A DNA stretch of 64,000 nt. It comes from Polytrichum commune (Eukaryota; Streptophyta; Polytrichopsida; Polytrichales; Polytrichaceae). Position 1 is the first letter of the stretch. The number at the start of each line of letters is the position of its first letter. The stretch lies in the NCBI GenBank assembly GCA_950295325.1, contig OX485803.1, positions 48,377,554 through 48,441,553 on the forward strand, given 5' to 3'. This document shows positions 44,114 to 56,385 of the stretch, piece by piece. Position numbers and translations under genes: made by a program. The notes beneath the pieces were generated by a model. That model had not been told where the DNA came from and made no database searches. It saw only the letters and a list, made by a program, of their open reading frames with translations.

Positions 44114-44706
44114 CATAACATTATTAAGGAGTGTGCGTTCGTTCAAGTAGCCCCTGAGAGTATAAGCATGGGATGCCCCAACCTAGTTCAAATCTAAACT
44201 TGATATGATTATCACACTAGGTTGGGGCCACGGGTAGATCACTCCATTGTCAAGTTGAACACCACGTGCGGCCAAAAAAAATCTTCTTTTGGTAAGTTGC
44301 ACCACCAAAATGGGTCAAAATTTTATCAATTTTTTTTCATGAGTAGATATACACAATACCTATGACATAGTTAAAAGTGGTAACTAAATTTGATGATTTG
44401 TTTTTTTTCATAAAACATACCATTTCTAACTAGAATGACACGGAATTGAACTAAAACAATTACTAAAAAAAAAAGATGACTAAAAATTTCAAAAAAGTAT
44501 ACAAAAGATACTATCAATGGTTATGTATATGTAGAAAAAATATCATAAATTTTAAAATTATATATGGCATGTAATATAGGGGTAGCAAACTTTGTCCGCA
44601 CGTGGTGTCAACTTGACAATGAAGTGACCTCCCCGTGGTTGGGGCATCTCATGGTTGTATTGTAAGGACCCACATGAACGAATGCACATTGCTTAATAAT
44701 GTTATG
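44114..44706. mobile_element. CATAACATTATT-family MITE hosting a nested element
   Basis: Left arm from 'cataacattattaaggagtg' through 'catgggatgccccaacctag'; right arm inverted from 'ggttggggcatctcatgg' to 'cttaataatgttatg'. It is the same sequence as 40819-40985 but is split by a 400-bp insertion at about 44231-44640. Confidence 0.8.
44231..44640. mobile_element. Nested MITE with ~48-bp inverted ends
   Basis: Left 'ccacgggtagatcactccat' then 'tgtcaagttgaacaccacgt'; right is the inverted match ending 'cctccccgtgg'. Flanks repeat TTGGGG (or GGTTGGGG if the last two bases of the right end belong to the duplication), so a 6- or 8-bp target duplication. The interior is A/T-rich and non-coding. 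Confidence 0.8.
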
Positions 44707-45425
44707 TCATAATTCTAGCATACCACAATAAGTCTTTTTAAAATTTTGTATACAAAAAGATTTGAAGTTTTATTTGTAGATGACAATAAACCAACCTGAT
44801 GGGTGGTGAACATTCTCATGATCAATAAGTAATCATCACAAACAATTTTAGGGTGTTGATTTTGGATGGGGTGTTGGTTTTAGTATTATCTTACCTTGTG
44901 TGGTCCTTGTAGAGCCCTTCTGAGGTTTTTTTGTCACTCTAGCCTAAATTCCACTTTGACACCTATTTCAAGTGTTTTTGAGCTCAACTACAGAAACAAA
45001 TTCTTGGGATCTACTTTCTATTCCATATTGCAAATGTAAACAATTGTTGATTATAATTTATTTAGTACATTGCAAGCTTTATTGGTCTAAGGTTTCAACT
45101 TTACTAAATCGCATGTTTTTTGTAGCAATATTAATAGATTAAGAAATAACTAAATAACTAAATAAATATGTATGTATACACATCCTAGCTAAATTTGATC
45201 TTATTGTGGTATTTCTATGAATAGTATGTACAAAGTTTGTGTCTTTGAATTCAATTCATAAATTCTATGATTTCATGTCTTATTTCTTGTTATATAGTTA
45301 TAAATCAAATTGAAATAACATCATTGTTTTAAATAAATTTTAATAGAAGGGGTTTTTAAAGAAATGAGTGGTGAAATTACGGGTGCAAGGTATGATTGAC
45401 CACATAAAAATGTGCACATGCACAT
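44707..45425. other. No gene recognised
   Basis: AT-rich, no domains or termini. Confidence 0.45.
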
Positions 45426-45427
45426 GA

Positions 45428-46010
45428 GAGGTGGAGTTATTGCATATGGACATACTTGTCATTCATCTGACATAAAAACACCAAAATAATATGCAACCCA
45501 TATATTCCTATTTTTAGTTCAAGAAAAACACCATAATCAACTTTGAAGAACCTTAATCAATATACTCTATGTCATTTAAGATGAATCAATCACAAACCTA
45601 TAGAAGGTCAGGTGTTTATCCTTGATGGGACAAGAGGAACACTCGTATGGGATATTTCCCTGTCATAAAGGATAAACCACTCAAAAGTTCCCACATCCTT
45701 TAATATGAAAATACCTCCAAGGTGGAGAGAGGGCATTATTACATATGAGCCTGCCTCTCATTTATCCACCACAAAAACTATGAAATAATATGCAACCCAC
45801 ATGTTATTATTCTACTTCATCTAACACCATAAGCTAGTAGCTTAAAAAATCTTGAACTAGTCTAGTCCAAGACAGTTGATATAAGTCAGTCGAGCAAAAA
45901 CACACAAGGGTCGAGTTTTTGTGTTGGATGGATGAGAGGTACACTCATATGTGATAAGTCCCATTATTCCACCATGGCAACCAAACTAGTGCGCCACCTA
46001 AAAACACCTC
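45428..46010 (+). repeat. Degenerate tandem duplication, period ~301 bp
   Basis: Three landmarks recur at a near-constant distance: 'aaataatatgcaaccca' (45483 and 45785), 'gaggaacactcgtatg' / 'gaggtacactcatatg' (45631 and 45932), and a 'ggtggag..rg.ttattrcatatg' block (about 45429 and 45721). The units have diverged considerably. Confidence 0.7.
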
Positions 46011-47130
46011 TCCCCCTAGGGGGTAGTAGTCAAGTTAATCCCTAGTGTTATTCAAGACCGTATTGTGGTCTCAAGCTTGGAGGTACTACCCCCTAAGCAT
46101 GTAGTTGGAGGTCTTTTTTGAAAAAATACTTTTCGGGGGAGTGTGCAAGGTTTGCTTCATGTTTGAAGTGGATTTGGGTTTACCATGCTAGTACTGGTTC
46201 TTTGTTGAGCTCATGGCCAACCTCCCAACCAATGAACGATCTTTTTTCCAATGGAGTAGCTATGTTCATGAAGACTATTGACTTTTCAATCCTCAAACGA
46301 TGTTTATCTCCAAAGAAGAGTTGTTGAGAATGTTTTCTCTACACACAAATAAAGAATAAAAAAGGTTGAAAATATCTAGATAATGAAACTCATAAGTAAT
46401 TAAATAATCAAAGAGAAATGCCAGTCATGTCATTTGTATTTCAAGGTTGGTATGTGTATCACCAACAACATGATTTTTTGTATACATCAAAGTTGAGTTA
46501 GAATCAAAACAACATCTTTGATAAACCAAATGAGAAGCTTTCGATTTCCTTGACAAATGTTGTTCAACGCACTTTACACACATGATCATCATTTTTCTTT
46601 ACGACATTTTAAAATTTGTCATAAGCACTCACAAGATGAACATCATATCTACAACATAGCCAAGCAAACTCATGTCACCTTCAGTTCATGAAATTACCTT
46701 GAATTTTTTGCTTTGAAAATGCTTACATGCAGCTCATGATCTTGTGGAGAAGGTCTGATCGAGGTCCAACAATCCATAAGTGTGTCTTCAACTTTGTGTC
46801 AACAATTTTGCTTCCTTTGATATGTCATAAAGCAAGCTTGCAAATCTGTATAACTTATTAATTAGGTACGTGGTCTTGAAACACACACGAAACCTGGGGG
46901 GCAATATAAGGGTTAAGAAGAGCAAGAACATGTGACCGGGGGATAGTAATAATTGGGCCCTAGAAGCCTAGAAAGCCAGAAAGGTAGAGGCCTCCCAAGC
47001 TACGCTAAGCGCCATAATAGAGGCTCTACAGTTAGCTTGTAGGGAGTGCGGTGGGGCGTTAGGAACACCCAACCGCTAACCAACCCCTCGTTGTCAAATA
47101 CATACGGTCCCCCAGGGATACTACGGTACA
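46011..47130. other. No gene recognised; upstream region of the LBD gene
   Basis: The plus-strand open frame 46118-46327 has no domain. From about 46.9 kb base composition shifts to higher GC and CpG, marking the edge of the gene region. Confidence 0.5.
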
Positions 47131-47135
47131 TACGG

Positions 47136-47145
47136 TATATAAATA
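47136..47145 (+). promoter_or_regulatory. TATA box of the LBD gene
   Basis: TATATAAATA stands alone in a GC-rich setting and is followed about 15-25 bases later by a pyrimidine-rich CTCTCTCT initiator-like tract (47151-47161). This predicts a start of transcription near 47165-47175 and a 5' leader of about 1.2 kb. Inference from position and consensus. Confidence 0.6.
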
Positions 47146-47203
47146 CACGCGCTCTCTCTCTACGTATGCGTACGAAGGCTGGAGGTACGAGGGGAGGGAG
47201 AGG

Positions 47204-47761
47204 TGTCGGAATACGGAGAGGGGAACTGCGCGGTCGGAAGCGCAGTTGCGACGCCGGCGGGCTCGGAGCGAGCTTAAAGCTGTCTTTTTGCACGGGCCCC
47301 GATTGCTGGTGAGTGAAGAGAGGGGAGGACGATCATCAAGTCGGGCCGGGGGACGACGAGAGAGAGAGAGGGAGGGAAGGGAGAGAGAGGGAGGAGGAGG
47401 AGGAGGAGCAGCAGGCGCGGGACCCACTTTGAAGGTCCGCCAAGCGAGCGGGGCGAGGGTGGGATGGATGCTCACGGTGATCGCTTGCGCACGGCTTCAT
47501 GCTTGGGGTTGGGGAGGTCTGGGATATTGGTCTGGTTTAGTTGGGTTTTGTAAGGAGTGATGAGGTGCACCCATAACAAGGCGAGGTGGAGCGATCGAAT
47601 GGGGGTTTGGTGATCGAGGTGGGTGTCATTATCTAGCATGTATCTGCAGACGCGCAGGAGCGACTTGTTCCGTCTCCGACACTCCAGGGTATCGGGCAGG
47701 CGTCGTCATCATCATTATCATCATCATCATCATCGTGAGGGTTAAGGAGGTGGGGTGTCGG
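47204..47761 (+). promoter_or_regulatory. Three TGTCGG auxin-response-like elements
   Basis: TGTCGG occurs at 47204-47209 and 47756-47761, and its complement CCGACA at 47676-47681. TGTCGG is a high-affinity core for ARF transcription factors. LBD16/18/29-type genes are known ARF targets in flowering plants. Chance occurrence in GC-rich DNA is possible, so this is a hypothesis. Confidence 0.35.
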
Positions 47762-48080
47762 CAGAAGGTGGTGGATTCATGATCCAGGGAGGAGCGAGAG
47801 AGGGAGTGCGAGGGCGAGGGGAGAAGAGGAGGAGGCAGGCTGGCGAGGGAGGAGGAGCGAGGAGTAGGGGAAGGAGGAAAGGGAGGGAGGGCGTGGGGCC
47901 TAGGGCGAGGAGGGAAGGAGCAGCAGCAGGAAGACAACGGGAGGCGAGGGGCACGGGTGGCGTGGAAGGAGGAGGAAGGTGGAGACGACGACGCTGGAGG
48001 GGGGAGGGAGGCTGCGCATGCGCAGCAATTGGGAAGCTGGGTGAATAAGAACAGCCGGGACACGGCTGAGAGTTGGGGTA
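47340..48080 (+). other. Purine-rich 5' leader with ATC-repeat
   Basis: Long GA/GGA-rich stretches (47360-47408, 47790-47910) and an (ATC)n run at 47703-47734. The open frames on both strands here are low-complexity R/E/G or S/P/L readings and are not genes. GAGA-like runs are common in plant regulatory leaders. Confidence 0.6.
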
Positions 48081-48409
48081 TGCCAGCGACTCATGAGCGG
48101 GCAGATCCGACGCAGGAATTGAGGAAAGCGGACCAACAAGGGTGGGGGACTAGGGAGGAAAATAGTCGAGATACTAGACAGTATCCAGCGGAGACGTGGG
48201 GTGGCGCCAGGGCCACTCCAGAGACTGCCAGTGCTGCCACAGAGAGAGCCACGAGAGACTCCGGTCGTGATTCCACGCTGCTGGCGGCGGAGCGGGAGGC
48301 AATCAGATTGGGTTCGTTGGAGTCCGCCGGGCGAGGGTCGCCTAACTCGCGTTCTTGGGCCGGGGCATCATCGGGGCAAAAGGAAGGAGCCGGCGGGTAC
48401 GCGTCCTCC

Positions 48410-51400
48410 ATGAGCAGTGGAGCACCATGCGGGGCGTGCAAATTTTTGAGAAGGAAGTGCGTACGGGGTTGCATCTTCGCCCCCTACTTTGGGGCCGAGC
48501 AAGGTGCAGCTCGATTTGCAGCTGTGCATAAAATATTCGGTGCCAGCAATGTGGCAAAACTCTTACTCCAGATTCCGCTGCCACGGCGCTGCGATGCGGT
48601 GCTCACCATCAGCTACGAGGCTCAGGCTCGTTTATCGGATCCAGTCTATGGTTGCGTGGCTACCATCTTCGCCCTTCAGCAACAGGTTCACATCTCCTGA
48701 AACCGGCACCTCGGAATTGTTCATTAGATTCACAAACGCTCCTCCGTACTAAACATGCTATCAATGCATGTCTAATTTCTTTCTCTCGGTCAAAGGGGAC
48801 TTGAAACACCCCCGGCACGCAATCTTTGTCAGAGCTAACGGAATACCAGCTCAAGTTCATCATGTCGAAATCGCCTGGTCCTTGGGTTCCAAAGAATACA
48901 TGAGTAACGGCACAGATAAACTTTCAGAACGCATTCGCTATCTTTGAACTTTGCAGAACGGGTTCAGAGGAACTAAATGTGGGTAAACTCGTTGTTCTTC
49001 TGATCAGGGCCTGGGTGGCTCTTTGTAGAGTAATTTCAACCATGCCAATGTCGAGCTCACATGTCCGGTCGCTTGGGTGGCGGGTGCGATCGATTAACTC
49101 AGTATTTTATCTATTTCGAGAATTAGTAGCTTCTCGCTCTAAGTTGTCACGGTATTTTCCAACTTGTCACTGTGTCCAAATTTGAGGACTTTCATGATCT
49201 TTGCATTATTTTTGATAAGGAGGTCCATGAGTCCTCCAGCAGATTAAAGTGCCAGGTTGGGGCATCAACGAGGAGGAGCGTCAAGTTGAAGAAGCACTGT
49301 CGAGCTTCATGTGCCTGACAAATGTTTCAACCTTGTTACGTAACGGGTGTGCACAGTTCCATAATGTCATGAGCAGACTACGGAATTTCCCCAAGAGTTA
49401 CTCGGTGTGCCTCACTACCGATACATATACGTGGACCTCAGTGGCTCCTCCTTTTGGGAAGAAACTGAAACTCGTCGTGTAGTTGCCACAACCACAAGGT
49501 CGAACCATGCAAGTTAGCTCCCTGGGTCACATGTGGGTGTAGTGGATTGGATATTTTCCAGCTTCGCTTAGTTTAGTGGGGACCTAGCCAAATAGTCCAG
49601 GCAACCTGTTTTCCTAAGTTTCATCTGAAGTCTTTTATTGATTCGTATCCTTAACAATCGATAGAGGCGTCGTGAACCTAGTATCCTATTAGCATGCTTC
49701 ATCGACTTTGTCGTTTTAGTGCGCATCTCGACATCAGGCACAAAGCTTAATACGGATAATTTAGAGCTAGAGCATCTCTTCTTCCCCGTCTACGCTTACT
49801 ATCAAGTTGGGGCGTGGCCATTATCTGCAGTAGCGATGCTGCAATCGTGTTGCTATTGCTCATCATATATTCTTCAGAGTGTGTGTGAGTGATAGGCACT
49901 AGGTTGTGGTTGCATGACGCAACCGAGGCAATAATGTGGTAGGTTTTGAGACAAATTGAATAAGTAGAGGGAGTTTGTCAGGTCTTAGTGGACTGTCGAC
50001 CAATGCTGGGATGGCCGAAGTTTTTCGAGGAAGACCACATTTCTGAGGTCGATTGTACTTCGCTTACCATGATATGTACAAAGTTACAGGTTAGCATTTT
50101 CGGAGTCTGCTTCACCGTTCCTGAGTTTCTCACTCGGTAGAAGGCAATCTTTCTACCGCACTTCTCTGACGTTACTCATCGGCGACCGATAATGTAGCCG
50201 ATTGCCTCTTCAATCGAAGGTCTTTTGTTTATTCCTACAACACTTCAACAATAGCGCTAGTTGCTACTGTGACTCCTCGATTGGATTATTAGAGAAGCTC
50301 ATTTAGAATTCAAGTAAGGAATTCTTGCATTGTATACGATCAGGCGGCTTTAGGAACAAGCGGTGTTGTCTTGTGGGCTCTAGAACACGCATCAAATAGC
50401 AGTACTCTTTGGAGGCAATCTTACATTCTAAACCCTGCCCAGAATCTCATCTAAAGATTTGAGATCTGACCATATTAGAATCTGATTTGACCCGTACAAT
50501 GGATTTGATCTGTCTGTACAAGAATAAGAGTTATGTGTCACCTAGACACACTCAATCCTCACAACGCGCCGTCAGGTTTGATACAATGGTCCTTCTCAAA
50601 TCTTTGATACCGTCTATTCCGAGACCGGAATCTTATCTTCCACGCGTCCGTAATTTAGAGAGTGCACGTTGCCAGGCATTTGCAGATCTCTTATTGAGAA
50701 GCTGTTAATATTCAATTACTTTGAGATCGGTAGACTAACTTTTAGATAGTGTGTTCAGATTGTGGTGCTTAATCTCTGCGGACAAAGAGATTAATCACAA
50801 TTCAGCTGTCTTTGACTTCAGAAAAGCAGTGTTTCTTCATATGAAATGAAACAGTATAATCTGAGTTTCTTATTGTGGACGTAACTAGAAGAACCATATT
50901 CTGCACGAGTGTAAGTTCTTGCCAGTGAAAGATTCGCTGCACCTCCTTGGGTTCACCTTTGCCAGTTTGTTCATATTTTAATGGATCTCCACACAAGTCA
51001 AGACAGATGGCTGCAAATCATGTGATTATTGCATTCCGCACGGGAGGGTTACACCGTTTATGAGAGTGTACTACTCAAGGTCTGATTTAGGAATGAGTAT
51101 TACAATCTGTGCCTTCAGTAGATTGATAAGTTCTCAACCTTTCAAGGACCTGAATTGCTATTGTTGAAAGTTCCTTTACTCGAACACTATTACTGCCCCT
51201 CGGGATGTTTCTATGTGGCGATGGCGCGCACCTACTCGTGTTGGACAACCAAAAAGAAAATCTGTTGAGCGATAAAGTCCACATATGTCTGGATTGTCTT
51301 CAAACATTTATGGTTCAAAATTCCTAAAAGAGGTGGTTTTAATGCGCGACTGCCTGTTTGTCCACCTAGAGGCTCGACCAATAATGAGAAAGGCCCTGAC

Positions 51401-52366
51401 ATGTACTGTGTGACTTGTCATATTTTGTACGCTTCTAGAATATTGTACCCTCCAGGAGTCTATTTGCAATCTTATATCTTATCGTCGCATTATAGTGTGA
51501 ATATATCATGGAAAAAGTGACAGGATAGTGTTGATACGGGAAGCCTAGTGACGTCCTTCGTGAAAGTATTGATACTCCGTGAATGGTTAGTGTAAGACCA
51601 AAATACCCAAAGAAAGATTTACCTCTGCGCAATTTTCTGATCTCCCTTCTAACCTGGTCGCCGAACTTTTCTATCGTGTAAATGTTGTTTCATATCTCCT
51701 ACTGGCAGCTCTGATCACCATGTAGCCCATGTATGGGCAGTATGACTAAGGAGATGAGACTGGACGACAACTGCGTTAAAAGTGATGTGACTATCAGATC
51801 ATGAGATAAGTAGGTTCTATCCATGCTCATATAATTCGTTGCACTTGCTATAATACAATCTCAAAATTAAAAGATGTGATTTGCAGGTGGCAAGCTTGCA
51901 AGCAGAGTTAGCTATGGTGCAGGCTCAGCTAGCCAATAGGCATGCAGCAGCGCAGATTCAACAGCAGCAACAACATCATCAGCACCATCACCATCTGCAG
52001 CAACAACATCAACAGATAGGCACCATGTCACCGGGCTCAGCTGTGGCATCTCCGGCGTACATACAGCAGCAGCAGCACGAGCACACGCAACTGTCTCCGT
52101 CAGATATCTCCATGTCAATCCCCAGTGGCTCAGGATCTCATGGCCATGGCTCATACTCAAGAGTCAAAGCCGAGGATGGCAACAGTTTCTTGGGGATGCA
52201 CTACGACCACATGGGCATGGGCTCCGGCAGCCTTGATGAGCCCCTTTCAGCAAACCAGCACAGCCTTCTGGATAATATGCATAAGCCTCGGAGTGGAGAG
52301 TCCTTAGAGCAATCGGGTCATGACGGTGAGCTGCAAGTCCTTGCTTCTTTTCTGCAGAGGAAGTAG
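48410..52366 (+). CDS. LBD: Class I LOB-domain (LBD/ASL) transcription factor
   Basis: This is a plant-specific nuclear DNA-binding protein that acts as a dimer on LBD motifs in organ-boundary, lateral-root and vascular programmes. Exon 1 is 48410-48685. A GT-AG intron (48686-51886) sits in phase 0 right after ALQQQ, the position conserved across the family. Exon 2 is 51887-52366. The product is 251 residues. The C block is at residues 7-21 (C-x2-C-x6-C-x3-[16 protein letters not shown]). The GAS block with [12 protein letters not shown] spans about 36-47, and DPVYGC is at 77-82. The LX6LX3LX6L heptad leucines are L89, L96, L100 and L107. All of these make it class [16 protein letters not shown] and QVASLQAEL resemble the LBD16/18/30 clade. 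Residues about 110-135 are Gln/His-rich. The start was chosen because [10 protein letters not shown] matches family N-termini. The frame is also open upstream to an ATG at 48080, which would add 110 residues. Confidence 0.93.
48686..51886 (+). other. Intron 1 of the LBD gene (3201 bp)
   Basis: Donor CAG|GTTCAC and acceptor TTTGCAG|GTGGCA. It shows no recognisable mobile-element termini, unlike the flanking 47 kb, and small open frames inside have no domains. Confidence 0.85.
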
Positions 52367-55300
52367 ATGATCTGGTTGAGAATTTTCTGCTCTTCACTTC
52401 GTAATGATCACAACCAACCCTTCCAGACGCAAAACTCATTCGACACTTTTCTTCCTCGGCTCTTACTACTCAACTTAGCAGATGATTGGGCGTCCTGATA
52501 AAGCATATGCTTTCATTGGTGAGCAAAAAGAGTATCCTGTCATTTGACTGGCTGACGGTGGAAAACGGCATCTTCCACTTTAATATGGGAAATTGCTGGT
52601 GCAGCTCAACTTTTGGTGTCATGAATCGGCGAAGCATTGGCTGGACAAAGTTTCAAGATAATCAGAGCTAGCTGATTCCTGGCGCATCTATGGACAAGGT
52701 TCAATGATTTCAGGTACAATTCCAAAAATGTGAGGTATTCTGTTGAAAACAAAACAGATCAGGTAGCGTCCATCCAAGGCTGCATTAGGTAGAGTCGCAT
52801 TTACGCAAGATGAATTCAAAGGTGAAACCGATTACAGAGCCTTCACAAGGTGTATGCGTAACATAGGTGTCCCAGGAGATGAAAACAAGGGGCTTCACAG
52901 GACAGATTTGTCCATAGTGACAGATCTGCCAAGTAAGCATATGAAGTGTTCACGGATTAAAAGCTTAGCAGCTTGGATTGTATCAGTATAGGAGTAGTTA
53001 CAGGTTCCATGTGCAAAAACTGAGCCACGGCACGCGCCTGGTAGGCTATATCTTTGCTTGTTCTTTCAATTACTATAAGCTAGGATCTGGTTCATTCTCA
53101 ACCCAGTGCAACTAGTTCCAACCCCTGAATATCCTGATTGCTTTCAAAGTCACTGTTCTTTTGTCCTTCGTGTATTCAGGTCTTCAAAATCTGTCTGCTC
53201 CCAAATGCATGCATCCTTGGTAAACAGAACGGCCAGTATTTAGTCCTCTTACCTGAGCAGACCTCGAGTCATCTAGTTCGGTTGAGGTTTTCAAGAAGAA
53301 TACATGGGTTGGTAAGTTTCAGTAATTTGGAATCCCTTGGTGGTATTCTGGACAAGACTTTCAAGATTATGGGTCTTCATGGGGTGAACTCTGAAATCCC
53401 TATGGTAAGTTATGCTCGTTCAAGTTGCGCTGTTAATCTTAGTCTACACCAGCCACCAGCAATGCTGGAGACTTAATTACTGATCGAATCCTGAACCCTT
53501 GCCCGAGACAGAATGTATGGGTTCACTTTCTGTCAGCTTTAGAACGAGAATATCTGTTTTTTTCCTGACACGGTGCCGGTCAGTGCAGTGCAAACCAAGC
53601 GGCTGCACTGGCAACAAGACATCATTGGCAGTTTTTTCCCAAAATTGCGGACGTACCGATCTTAGTGCCATGCTCGATTCCAGGCACACGTCTTTATTGA
53701 TATGTTTCAGATGATCTTAAAAGCAGCAGCTGATCACCTTATCGCCAGCATGAAAGTCAGCTCAATGATGACGATTAGGCACGATAAATGCAAAGGTCAT
53801 CAAACGCACTACTTGCGAAGGAAACGCATGATCGAGTAGTGTTGTCGCATTGGTGCATCGATCTTTGAGTACCTTGACTGTATTAGTACGGGAAAAAAAT
53901 CATACACTCAGAGATTAGAGCTCAAGATCAGTTCGTGGCTCGGAGGTTTCAAGCTACCAAATTCAAGCTTTTTGTCAATTCAAACTTCAGATTCACACCA
54001 CCACAGGGATTTGATGTGTGTAGAACCCATACATTTGTCTGGTCATTGTTTGTTCGACACTCAGTAGCTAAGTGCGAACCTTCTTCTTCTGATTGCGTCG
54101 ATGCGTAAAATATATTGTAAAGCTTTTCATTCGAACTATACCTTACTAGGAGACGTATTTATTTATATGCCTGATTATCAAGTCGCTGTGTTTATATGCT
54201 TGCGACGATAGGTTACTGCATTCTGCCTACCGCAGCAATGAGCTCGTCAAATGCAGGAAGTTAGAAACTTGAGGATCTGCTACCTCCAGCTCAAAGCAAG
54301 TTTTCTTCGGCGTCAATAGAGTAAGGCTTCCACTTCCTGTGCCACACATAATACTATGAATTTTCTGCGAGTAGATGGAGAGGCACATTTTCTCTGTGAA
54401 CTGGTACGTGTATATGTAGCAGTAACTGAGCCCAGGCGGCGCGGTCTAGGTCAACTTTGTACATCTGATATCATAAAATAGTATAATGAGAATTACCCAC
54501 GATGGGAGAAACCAGACAGCAGTACCAGCCATTCACAGGCATGGTGTCAATTAGCTGTGATGACCCTTTCTTGACATTAGTAACTAGCGTCACTGCTATG
54601 GGACTGTTGCAGTGACCTTCTTTCATCATGTGCTCCTGTCAAATCAGCAAGCAGCTCCGAGCTCTGTCAGATGACGTACATTCAAGCTGATGCATCCCTC
54701 AGTCTCGATTTTGAATCGATGTTTATATGTACTGCATTATAATTCCGCTGTGGAAGCTTCCCTGCGAAGCCAGAGCAAGCATTGCATTTGGTCGCAGTTT
54801 TGCCCCCGAAAAGATGATGTGAATAGTAAACCCTAAAACGTGCTCAGATGGAAGTTGGGATGACCTATCACACACCTATGCTGGAATTATGCTTGGAGAG
54901 GAGTTCCAGGGATGTGTCTCTTCGTGGTCAGCCTGTATTCAGGAGGCGAGTTATCAAAATGGATAATGAGACGGTGTTCAAGGTGAGTCTAGGCCTAGTA
55001 CCTCCTCCCACCTCCCTCCCTTTGGGTACAGGAGTCTGCTGCTGGTAGGTACTGACGATTAATAGATTAGTTCAAGGAAAAAGGGTGCAACCGATGATAT
55101 TATATGGACAATTACTTCAATTCAGTACCGATATCTGTACCTATCCCACAGGACAGATGGGCACTAGCATCTATGACATTCCCCACCCTGCAGCGGACAA
55201 GTGTGGCCCATCGGAGCCGCTCCAGCCTGGTTGCAAAACCTCATCTGGGGCTTACTTTTAAACTTACAAATTTGTGCACTCCAGCCATTTTGTGTGGCCG

Positions 55301-56040
55301 AATCCTCCGAGGGGCTCGCTCAAAAGTTGGGGCCCACATTAGGGTTGCTAGCCTTGCCCCATCCTGTGAAGTAGGAGCGCAGCCTTATATTGGGTTTAAA
55401 ATCCACTCATAGCCCAGGACAAGAGATGACTGGGCCCCTGCCCTGCCCTAATATGGCAACATCCAACGCATAAACTAACCGTATTCTTCATCATACTAGC
55501 TAGGTAGCATTCTTTACAAGTTGTGAGTAACTTAGTAAGTATTCTTCTTTCACTGGTGGCCAGTACACCTTGCACCTGATTTACTGTACCCACTCTTTTC
55601 GGTTGCCCCTCAATGCCAGCCAGCACATGAGCTTCCCCCTATGTAATGCAGAATGTCAACCTTCCATCGATTGTCACTAGACACCGAAAGTATAAATTAA
55701 CTGCACTCTAATCATTGATTCGATGAGGACGATGCAGTGGGTGTGCACACTTTGTCAAACTCACAATTGCAATGAGTAGCCTTTCAAGAACATTTTGGAA
55801 TGAAGTTCAGATATTGGAATTCGATTCTCGATCATGTGTAGAATTACAAGAGGTTCTAGACACCACAGAGTAGTTACCGCGTACTAGAATGGTGTTTATG
55901 AATGTGGTTTTGCAGTGTTCACTGTAACCAAGGAGTTGAACAACAATGGACAGTAGGCCAGGACACATGATACTTGTGTACCATAGAAAGGTTATGTGTA
56001 ATTTGGAGCTAAGCTAACTAGAATTTCGTGTAGGAGTTCT
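52367..56040. other. 3' flank of LBD gene; no recognised gene
   Basis: Composition resembles the intron (CpG-containing, apparently single-copy). The 112-residue frame 53138-53476 has no recognised domain. A frame starting at 54848 (MEVGMTYHTPMLELCLERSS) ends at a good splice-donor consensus AAG|GTGAGT near 54980, so it could be an exon, but no partner exon was found. Confidence 0.4.
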
Positions 56041-56044
56041 TGCT

Positions 56045-56185
56045 ACACTGACTATTCCAATTAGCGAGGGTGGTACTAATTCCCAAAGCATGCACTATTT
56101 AGTCAAATCTGAAAGTTACCAAGGGTTAAATTTTTTATCGAGTCACACTAAATTCGCGAGTGTATGTTCATTTACCATAGATTTC
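56045..56185. repeat. Dispersed repeat R3, copy 2
   Basis: Diverged match to 17490-17640: 'gactattccaattagcg', 'ggtggtactaattcccaaa', 'gcactatttagtc', 'ttttttatcgagt'. Confidence 0.55.
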
Positions 56186-56254
56186 AAGAAAATGAATGTG
56201 TGCTCTAAGGTGTTTGTAGGGTGATAATTTTTTTTATCATGGTAACACATGCTT

Positions 56255-56385
56255 GTTAATGAATAGTGCCAAGCGCCGATACTTTTAGTGAATAGTATCC
56301 AGTGTCAATACTTTTGGTGAATAATGTTGCTATGAATAGTATATTCAATGAATAGTACCGGGATGAACATTGCTTCCTAGATCTT
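56255..56385 (+). repeat. GAATAGT-rich degenerate minisatellite
   Basis: 'gaatagt' or 'gaataat' words recur five times at about 25-30 base spacing (about 56263, 56291, 56320, 56333, 56351) with related text between ('ccgatacttttagt', 'tcaatacttttggt'). A similar patch is at 15270-15500. Confidence 0.7.

Noticed and set aside
47059-48474. Several long open frames on both strands upstream of the LBD gene
   Set aside because: Low-complexity S/P/L or R/E/G readings caused by GA/GGA-rich leader DNA; overlapping frames are open simultaneously.
54848-54985. Possible exon (MEVGMTYHTPML...) ending at a GTGAGT donor
   Set aside because: No matching acceptor or partner exon and no recognisable domain; a single good donor consensus is expected by chance.
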